Positions 1-4,742 of a DNA stretch of 5,898 bases are shown here, piece by piece. Source of the stretch: JABDBK01 sp964453575 (GTDB lineage: Bacteria; Pseudomonadota; Gammaproteobacteria; DSM-16500); assembly GCA_964453575.1 (NCBI GenBank), contig CAYVRW010000118.1, positions 1 through 5,898 of the forward strand, written 5' to 3'. Each line of letters starts with the position of its first letter. Position 1 is the stretch's first letter. The notes beneath the pieces were generated by a model. It searched no databases, was not told the DNA's origin, and was given only the letters and a program-made list of their open reading frames with translations. The position numbers and the translations under genes were made by a program.

Positions 1-325
1 CCGTTTGTTTGCCAACGCCTGAAAAAACTATTTTTTTCGGGTCACCCGAAGCTGCTAATACCCGCTCTAATTCGCCTTGCGATACAATATCAAAACCTGC
101 TCCTTTTTTAGCAAAAAAATTTAAAATTGCGATATTTGAATTGGCCTTTACCGCATAACAAATGCGATGGGAAAACCCTTCAAATGCAAGCTTAAATGCC
201 TGCCAATTATCTGCTAACGCCGCTTCTGAATAAACATAGCAAGGTGTGCCAAATTCCTTGGCAATATCAGCCAGAGGAATGGATTCACCATAAAGCTGAT
301 TGTTTTTATAATGAAAATGCTGCAT
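1..325 (-). CDS. lysA: Diaminopimelate decarboxylase LysA, N-terminal 108 residues (partial, 3' end off the left edge)
   Basis: LysA is the PLP-dependent enzyme that decarboxylates meso-diaminopimelate to L-lysine, the last step of lysine synthesis, in the cytoplasm. Translating the minus strand from the ATG at 325-323 gives an open frame to the window edge. The motif YAVKAN (residues 57-62) carries the PLP-binding lysine K60 of fold-III decarboxylases. It is followed by GAGFDIVSQGELER (75-88) and a GDPKKIVFSGVGKQ stretch (94-107), both characteristic of LysA. The N-terminal part (PLADIAKEFGTPCYVYS, 17-33) also fits. Family members are about 415 residues, so roughly three quarters of the gene lies outside. 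The start is supported by AAGGA at 335-331, five bases upstream of the ATG. The gene is divergent from the phosphopantetheinyl transferase gene, with 32 bp between start codons. Ornithine/arginine decarboxylase relatives are the alternative, but the FDIVSQGE and FSGVGK motifs favour LysA. Confidence 0.93.
   Translation of the reverse strand, partial: MQHFHYKNNQLYGESIPLADIAKEFGTPCYVYSEAALADNWQAFKLAFEGFSHRICYAVKANSNIAILNFFAKKGAGFDIVSQGELERVLAASGDPKKIVFSGVGKQT
284..312 (+). promoter_or_regulatory. Sigma-70-type promoter for the phosphopantetheinyl transferase gene, inside lysA
   Basis: A perfect -10 hexamer TATAAT lies at 307-312. Seventeen bases upstream is TTCACC at 284-289, which matches 4 of 6 positions of TTGACA. 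The predicted transcript start near 319 would give a leader of about 39 bases before the ATG at 358. The elements fall within the first 14 codons of lysA on the opposite strand, so the two genes share coding and promoter DNA here. The match is read directly from the sequence; activity is inferred. Confidence 0.6.
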
Positions 326-357
326 ATTAATCCTTGGGCATGACAAGAAATTGAACA

Positions 358-1053
358 ATGACTAAACATTTTAACATCGATCATAACACGGTACATCTCT
401 GGCGACTATTTTTGCCCGATTTCACTCAAGAAATATCCAGTTTATCTCAATTATTAAATCATCATGAAGAAGAACGTGCAAAACGGTTCCACTTTCCGCA
501 GCACCAAGAACGATACAGGATCACCCATGGGTTATTGCGCAAAACCTTAAGTTTATATACCGGTATTGATCCCAAAGCGTTAACTTTTCAGTATGGTGAA
601 CATGGCAAACCTTATTTAGCCAATACTGATTCTGAACTAAAATTTAACATCTCGCATTCGCATGATATGGCTATTTTTGCATTCACTATCCAGCATGAGA
701 TTGGCGTTGATATTGAAAAAGTAGAAACTTCTTTTAAAGAAAGTGTCGGAAAACGTTTTTTTAGTCCGGATGAATATGCCGAACTCATGCAATTACCTGA
801 TACTGAACGGGTTAATGCATTTTATAAAATGTGGTGTCGAAAAGAAGCCTTAATTAAGCTCCTAGGCAAAGGATTATATACTCGGCTTGATAGTTTTACC
901 GTGTCTTCGCAAAACGACAGTCAGTCTGTTTTATGCCATGAAAACCGCTATTTAGTGAAAAATATCGATATCAACCCTGAGTATCAGGCAGCTTTTGCTA
1001 CACTCGAACCTGTCGTACAAGTCATTGAGGTGGATTGGTGGGCACGTCGCTGA
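358..1053 (+). CDS. 4'-phosphopantetheinyl transferase, Sfp type (231 aa)
   Basis: The enzyme moves the 4'-phosphopantetheine arm of coenzyme A onto a conserved serine of acyl, peptidyl or aryl carrier proteins, in the cytoplasm. Its 231 residues are normal for the Sfp/Gsp subfamily, which is two fused AcpS-like halves. Visible motifs in order: VHLWR near the N-terminus (12-16), RAKRF (40-44), R61 region, YGEHGKPYL (79-87), FNISHS (96-101), GVDIE (116-120, with Mg-binding D118 and E120), FFSPDEY (134-140) and WCRKEALIKLLGKGL (159-173, with metal-binding E163). All catalytic positions are kept. The ATG at 358 follows an in-frame TGA by one codon, so no upstream start exists; the Shine-Dalgarno match is weak. 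The last residues (W-A-R-R and stop) are encoded by a palindromic repeat. No synthase or carrier-protein gene is in the window, so the carrier substrate cannot be named. It may serve fatty-acid ACP or a distant biosynthetic cluster. Confidence 0.93.
   Translation: MTKHFNIDHNTVHLWRLFLPDFTQEISSLSQLLNHHEEERAKRFHFPQHQERYRITHGLLRKTLSLYTGIDPKALTFQYGEHGKPYLANTDSELKFNISHSHDMAIFAFTIQHEIGVDIEKVETSFKESVGKRFFSPDEYAELMQLPDTERVNAFYKMWCRKEALIKLLGKGLYTRLDSFTVSSQNDSQSVLCHENRYLVKNIDINPEYQAAFATLEPVVQVIEVDWWARR
380..408 (-). promoter_or_regulatory. lysA: Candidate lysA promoter inside the phosphopantetheinyl transferase gene
   Basis: On the minus strand TATGAT (385-380) matches 5 of 6 positions of the -10 consensus. 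TAGTCG (408-403), at 17-base spacing, is a poor -35 (3 of 6). The leader to the lysA ATG would be about 48 bases. It lies wholly within the first 17 codons of the opposing gene. The weak -35 keeps this tentative; an activator or another start site is possible. Confidence 0.3.
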
Positions 1054-1092
1054 GAAGCGCTCCCCGCAACAAGTGCGGGGCCCACCCTACAT
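1037..1092. repeat. Palindromic intergenic repeat, copy 1 (56 bp)
   Basis: The left part GGTGGGCACGTCGCTG (1037-1052) and the right part GCCCACCCTACATT (1080-1093) recur identically at 4705-4720 and 4730-4743. The outer arms GGTGGGC and GCCCACC (1037-1043, 1080-1086) are inverted. The centre differs from copy 2: it holds AGCGCT and a separate strong hairpin. The left GTAG terminus present in copy 2 is missing here, where the element runs into the transferase coding sequence. It resembles REP/MITE-like short palindromes with a GTAG end, of the kind mobilised by RAYT transposases. That class assignment is inference; no transposase is in the window. Confidence 0.8.
1062..1080. terminator. GC-rich hairpin between convergent genes, possible bidirectional terminator
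   Basis: CCCCGCA (1062-1068) and TGCGGGG (1074-1080) form a perfect 7-bp stem around a 5-base loop. It lies between the stops of the converging transferase and 490-aa genes. There is no T-tract on either side, so it is not a canonical intrinsic terminator. It may slow polymerase or protect 3' ends, as REP-type hairpins do. Confidence 0.4.
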
Positions 1093-2559
1093 TGATAATT
1101 TCACTGGCTTCATATCATTTTCAATCGAATAATCATCTCTGCCATAAGCTACCACATACTTCATCTTTTCTTTTAAGGCAGGTGTAAATAAAGTATCCGG
1201 CAAACTAGCTAATGCTTGCATAAAATCTGCATTATCAATCACTTCCGCGGATTTCGGACATCTATTCGCTAAAAATAAATTATAACAAAACCCACCAAAC
1301 TTCATTGCAGTATTAAATGAAATCATGACAGGTTGCGTTACCGTATCAATAATAACAGTTTTGACAGCACCGGTAGCTTTTTGTGAAACATAGGTTTTGG
1401 TAGCATAAGCTAATAAGGTAATAAGCAAGGCAACTTCAGGGCGAAGTACCGTCATGTATTGTAGGGCAGGCCCGCGAAGACTCATTTCCGTTGCCATTTT
1501 AGCAACCGCAATACCTACACCATAGCTTGCTGCCGATGATGTCACAATATCTAAATAGGATAATGTGACGCAATCTTGATTGGTGACATGCATTAAATCG
1601 ACGACTTTTTCAGCCAATGCATTACGTGTTTTTTCGAAAAATTGGATGGGATTGGTTAGACCATGTTTTTCCCATTTTTCTGCTTCATTAGGTTGAGAAA
1701 GAATGCGTACTACAAAACTCAACAATGCAACATAATAATTGCATTTTAATTCTTGAGAAATTTGTTGAGTGTTGTTAGTAATATTCAACGCTTGTTTACA
1801 AGCCCTATAAAGTGCACTTCTTTCTGGAGAGAAATAATGATATTCCCCTTCAATTTCTTCCATCATAAACAACATGGCTGCATAACGAATGGTATAAGCA
1901 TCTGTCCATTCACGGTTTTCTTTCGCTTCACATTGATAGCGCTCAAAAAGATCGGAATTTAACAACTGAGTAAACAATATATATCTATGTCTTTTCTGAT
2001 CATTGCCGCCTAATTCTTTATACTTATTCATAAGTTCAGCAAAGTTTTGCAGCAATGCACGATAAGTAGGACGCTTAGTTGCAAGTTGTTCCAGCAACAT
2101 TTTAATATACTTTTCTATTTCTTTAGTTAACTCTTCAGATTCTTTGTTTTCTCCAAATGTGCCGTCAAAACGCCTAGGATATGTTTTTATATGATGATAT
2201 AAAGCAACTAAGTATCTTAATGCCTGTTGATCATCTAACTGATTTGTAGATCCTATGTTAAGCGTTTTTTGCACTAAATCACCTAATTCACTACCCCATA
2301 AGCGATAATGACTTTTTTGTTTAGGCGTCATAAATAAACTGCAGTTACCTTCGATTTTAATAAGTCCATACACACATATGCCTAATGCTGCATAATGATC
2401 GTAAGATTGATCCTTATTTTCGCCAAAAGATTGGATAAGTTTAATAAGTTTTTGGCGGTCTGCATTAACATTTTTACCCTTTGATTGCTCATATTCACCC
2501 ATTAATCGATCAAAGCGTGTACTGAGATCTTCTGGAAATTGAGGTCCTCGATGAAGCAT
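1087..2559 (-). CDS. Hypothetical 490-aa helical protein with internal tandem duplication; candidate secreted effector
   Basis: I do not recognise the family. The ATG at 2559-2557 is supported by AGGAG (2571-2567) seven bases upstream. The protein lacks a signal peptide and reads as mostly alpha-helical. Residues about 14-125 and 171-287 align as two copies. Matched anchors are F16/L19/M20/Y23 with F173/L176/M177/Y180, YAAL (56) with YAAM (226), IEG (69) with IEG (236), F-x-x-P (76) with F-x-P (243), YR (85) with YR (251), LNI (100) with LNI (258), and LVALY (117) with YVALL (276). Residues about 340-420 are more hydrophobic (PEVALLITLLAYA at 374-386) and could contact membrane. The C-terminus has acidic residues around 475-482 and L488 at position -3, compatible with, but not proof of, a Dot/Icm-type translocation signal. 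The stop codon and final Met codon come from the repeat. A PmrA-like box lies upstream. An effector role is inference from this context only. Confidence 0.85.
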   Translation of the reverse strand: MLHRGPQFPEDLSTRFDRLMGEYEQSKGKNVNADRQKLIKLIQSFGENKDQSYDHYAALGICVYGLIKIEGNCSLFMTPKQKSHYRLWGSELGDLVQKTLNIGSTNQLDDQQALRYLVALYHHIKTYPRRFDGTFGENKESEELTKEIEKYIKMLLEQLATKRPTYRALLQNFAELMNKYKELGGNDQKRHRYILFTQLLNSDLFERYQCEAKENREWTDAYTIRYAAMLFMMEEIEGEYHYFSPERSALYRACKQALNITNNTQQISQELKCNYYVALLSFVVRILSQPNEAEKWEKHGLTNPIQFFEKTRNALAEKVVDLMHVTNQDCVTLSYLDIVTSSAASYGVGIAVAKMATEMSLRGPALQYMTVLRPEVALLITLLAYATKTYVSQKATGAVKTVIIDTVTQPVMISFNTAMKFGGFCYNLFLANRCPKSAEVIDNADFMQALASLPDTLFTPALKEKMKYVVAYGRDDYSIENDMKPVKLSM

Positions 2560-2592
2560 GGCGTCACTCCTGTGGTATGGGCAGTCATTTTC

Positions 2593-2625
2593 ATCTTATG
2601 CTAATATAATTAAGGAATTATTAAA
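2593..2625 (-). promoter_or_regulatory. PmrA-box-like direct repeat and -10 upstream of the 490-aa gene
   Basis: Read on the minus strand, 2625-2606 is TTTAATAAT-TC-CTTAATTAT: two TTAAT cores 11 bases apart. The PmrA site described for Legionella and Coxiella effector genes is cTTAATatT-N2-cTTAATatT, and this sequence agrees at 14 of 18 specified positions, including both cores. A -10-like TAAGAT (2598-2593) follows seven bases downstream, and the start codon is 46 bases below the box. The surrounding DNA is very AT-rich and contains a TTATTA/TAATAA palindrome, so a chance match is a real possibility. No pmrA gene is in the window. Confidence 0.4.
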
Positions 2626-2661
2626 TTAATAAATTGTTTTTGGTAATTATTTAATAGAATA

Positions 2662-4029
2662 CTATTCGGTAATGCAATTTTTGTACCCAACCATATCAGT
2701 GCTATTAATACTGCACCAATAATAAGTAAACCTATTATCGTCATCCGACTCCATTTCACTACTTTTTGCATAATATTTCATAAAAATATCGAGTAAATTG
2801 TTATTGATAATAAGATGTTGTACTACCTCTAATAGGTAACAATAATGACATTTATTCTGGTATATACCATTAAATCCAGTATCTTTACGCCAATTTGAAG
2901 ATGACTTAGTCACAGGCATATAATAACGCTCAAAGTTCTGTAACCTAAAGGGCATATTTTCATAATTAAATATTTTTATAGCTGGATTATTGCCAAAAAT
3001 GGGACTGATTGAAGGGGTAAATATCATGGGGATAACCGCTCCATCTTTTCCAGCAATGGTAAATTGAAATAAATCAAGATGCACATGGCCAGGTAATATA
3101 CCAACGACCACATCGGAATATTCTTTCATGATTTTTAGAAATTCTTTTGTGTAACGACCCATCCAAAAATTTTTAATAATTTTATAAGGCATAGTCGAAG
3201 AAAAATAAATATCAATACCTACTGGTATATGGCATGCAATAAGTATGGATTGATGATTTTTTTTTGCTTCTCTTAATTGCGTTCTTAACCAATCCAATTG
3301 TTTTTTTGCAACAAATCTTACTTCGCTATTTTGACTGCGCGGTGAAAATAACACTGTATCTAGCACAATGATTTTTTCTGATTGGTTAATATTGACAGCA
3401 TAATATCCTCCTGTTTTGAACTCTTTCAGGAAAAAATCTTTGTTTACTTTATCTTTTATAAAGGAAGACCATACAGAAGTCATATTTTCTAAGAAATCGC
3501 CTTGAGGTACAACGCTATAATCATTTCCGTAGTTATCAACATTACCTACAGCTGGATAAATATTTGTGGAAGGAAAAGTTTGATTAAGTTTATATGTTAA
3601 AAATTGCATGGTTTTTTTAACAAATTGAATATAACCAGCATTTGATTTATCTTGACTGTATTTTGTATAATTTTTTTGTAAATGATGATCAAGAAAATCA
3701 CCTAATATTAAAACAAATTGTGGATTATTTTGTTGGGTAATTTTTTGTAATTTTTCTAATAATGATTTAAACAAAACATAGTTAGTATCATGATAATATT
3801 TGATAGGATCCGCATATTTTTCAAAAATTGCATCCCATGTTTGATAATCTGCATTGATAAGCTCATTTACGATAGGACAAGGTGATGGATATTTCTCACA
3901 ACCTGCCATGGGATTAAAATGAATATCAGAGATTGAGATGAATTGTTGGGTTTGTGAATTTTGAACATTCCCAAATACACCATTAGAAAACAATAATATT
4001 GTTATGATGATGAGAAGTCGGTATGTCAT
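2662..4029 (-). CDS. Exported acid sphingomyelinase-like metallophosphoesterase (455 aa)
   Basis: This is a calcineurin-fold phosphodiesterase of the acid sphingomyelinase/SMPDL3 type, which cleaves phosphodiesters such as sphingomyelin or nucleotides; the substrate here is unknown. I chose the ATG at 4029-4027, just after GAGAG (4040-4036). A TTG at 4044 would add five residues but has a poorer ribosome site. Residues 1-20 are a signal peptide (hydrophobic LLIIITILLF, likely cut after VFG), so the product acts in the periplasm or outside. All seven metal ligands of the fold are visible: D35 and H37 (SDIHF), D111 (GDFLDHH), N163 (GNVD), H267 (ACHIP), H315 and H317 (GHVH). The usual catalytic His of GNH[DE] is V164. 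Paired cysteines (44/51, 394/397, 439/452) suit an oxidising compartment. The C-terminal WCSI...D...Y..C pattern (438-452) matches the family's end. Transcription may continue into the 490-aa gene, 102 bp downstream. Confidence 0.87.
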   Translation of the reverse strand: MTYRLLIIITILLFSNGVFGNVQNSQTQQFISISDIHFNPMAGCEKYPSPCPIVNELINADYQTWDAIFEKYADPIKYYHDTNYVLFKSLLEKLQKITQQNNPQFVLILGDFLDHHLQKNYTKYSQDKSNAGYIQFVKKTMQFLTYKLNQTFPSTNIYPAVGNVDNYGNDYSVVPQGDFLENMTSVWSSFIKDKVNKDFFLKEFKTGGYYAVNINQSEKIIVLDTVLFSPRSQNSEVRFVAKKQLDWLRTQLREAKKNHQSILIACHIPVGIDIYFSSTMPYKIIKNFWMGRYTKEFLKIMKEYSDVVVGILPGHVHLDLFQFTIAGKDGAVIPMIFTPSISPIFGNNPAIKIFNYENMPFRLQNFERYYMPVTKSSSNWRKDTGFNGIYQNKCHYCYLLEVVQHLIINNNLLDIFMKYYAKSSEMESDDDNRFTYYWCSINSTDMVGYKNCITE

Positions 4030-4248
4030 ATAAAAATCTCTCAACCGCTATTTCAAAACATCTAAAATAAAATAATTGCATATAACAAACTGCAATACAA
4101 CTCATCATTTGTGCTAATTAAATACAAAGTGAGTTTAATTTATTAACTTATAGCAATTATGAACAAATAGAAAACCTTATTCATTCCTTCCATTAAAAAA
4201 TCGTTAAGCATTTCATGTTAAGGTATAAGTATTAGGGAGGATAATTAT
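4030..4248. promoter_or_regulatory. Divergent intergenic region with an inverted repeat
   Basis: These 219 AT-rich bases separate the divergent phosphodiesterase and 151-aa genes and must hold both promoters. The clearest element is ATTGCA (4075-4080) and TGCAAT (4091-4096), perfect 6-base arms 10 bases apart, centred about 56 bases above the phosphodiesterase ATG. It is a possible regulator site. On the 151-aa side, a direct repeat GTTAAG occurs at 4203-4208 and 4217-4222, followed by TATAAG (4224-4229), a 5-of-6 -10 match whose -35 is poor. No convincing full sigma-70 promoter, PmrA-like box or RNA gene was seen. Confidence 0.4.
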
Positions 4249-4704
4249 ATGCTATTAACTAAGAAACCTCATATAAATGTTCCTTCGTTGTTCCATCATT
4301 GGCATGAGAATGATATTCAACTCTCAGAAGATTTTTATGAATGTATTTCTGAATGTTATGCTGCCATTGAAAAAAAGAATTTTTATTATATAACTAAAAT
4401 AGTTGATCTCTTTTATACAAAATGGATTGAATCACCGCAATTATCTGAAAAACTTAAAACAGAACTTGATCAAGCAATCACAACTGCACTGAGTGCCTTT
4501 ATCATGGTTCATTTAGCTGTGGAATTAGCTTATGTTTCACACTACTCACTTAGTGTTGCATGTGGTTTGACATTACTTTTCATAAGAGTAGGAATTAAAA
4601 TCACGACGCCCGAGTGGAGTACGGTGGGCGTTCTTAGTGGCGGATTTTTTAAATACAGAATTTTAAAGACAAGTCCAGCCTTTAAAAATAGTCGCAGGAT
4701 GTAG
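4249..4704 (+). CDS. Hypothetical 151-aa membrane-associated protein
   Basis: I do not recognise this protein. The start is well supported: AGGGAGG (4234-4240) sits eight bases before the ATG. Residues 1-75 look soluble and helical, with aromatic and acidic residues (W18, W59, C32, C36). Residues about 76-118 are hydrophobic and could form one or two membrane helices (ALSAFIMVHLAVELAYV, then LSVACGLTLLFIRVGIKI). A short segment TTPEWSTVGVLSGGFF and a basic tail ending in S-R-R-M follow. The final Met codon and TAG stop are the first bases of repeat copy 2, so the original C-terminus may have been replaced or shortened. It is divergent from the phosphodiesterase gene and convergent with ettA. 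An inner-membrane accessory role is possible, but nothing in the sequence names a function. Confidence 0.7.
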   Translation: MLLTKKPHINVPSLFHHWHENDIQLSEDFYECISECYAAIEKKNFYYITKIVDLFYTKWIESPQLSEKLKTELDQAITTALSAFIMVHLAVELAYVSHYSLSVACGLTLLFIRVGIKITTPEWSTVGVLSGGFFKYRILKTSPAFKNSRRM

Positions 4705-4742
4705 GGTGGGCACGTCGCTGCACTCCTTTGCCCACCCTACAT
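4699..4742. repeat. Palindromic intergenic repeat, copy 2 (44 bp)
   Basis: ATGTAGGGTGGGC (4699-4711) and GCCCACCCTACAT (4730-4742) are perfect 13-bp inverted arms around an 18-base loop. The element matches copy 1 in sequence and in orientation (CACGTCGCTG on the plus strand in both). It begins inside the 151-aa gene, supplying its stop, and ends one base before the ettA stop codon. The strong hairpin sits between converging genes and could act on both transcripts, but no adjoining T-tract makes it a standard terminator. Confidence 0.88.

Noticed and set aside
214..396. A 60-residue minus-strand reading frame across the lysA/transferase junction
   Set aside because: It overlaps the start of the real lysA frame on the same strand and runs antisense to the transferase; it has no ribosome site and no recognisable content.
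1753..1962. A 69-residue plus-strand reading frame
   Set aside because: It is antisense to the middle of the 490-aa gene, which has a strong ribosome site and coherent duplicated domains; it is a shadow frame.
2662..2771. Frameshift near the phosphodiesterase C-terminus joining it to a membrane anchor in another frame
   Set aside because: The uninterrupted frame ends in a WCSI...D...Y..C pattern that resembles the C-terminus of acid sphingomyelinase-like proteins, so the gene appears intact.
4030..4044. TTG start extending the phosphodiesterase by five residues
   Set aside because: It has no good ribosome site, while the ATG at 4029 has GAGAG at suitable spacing and gives a standard signal peptide.
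4699..4742. Copy 2 repeat as a classic rho-independent terminator
   Set aside because: The stem is strong but the loop is long (18 bases) and no T-tract follows directly on either strand.
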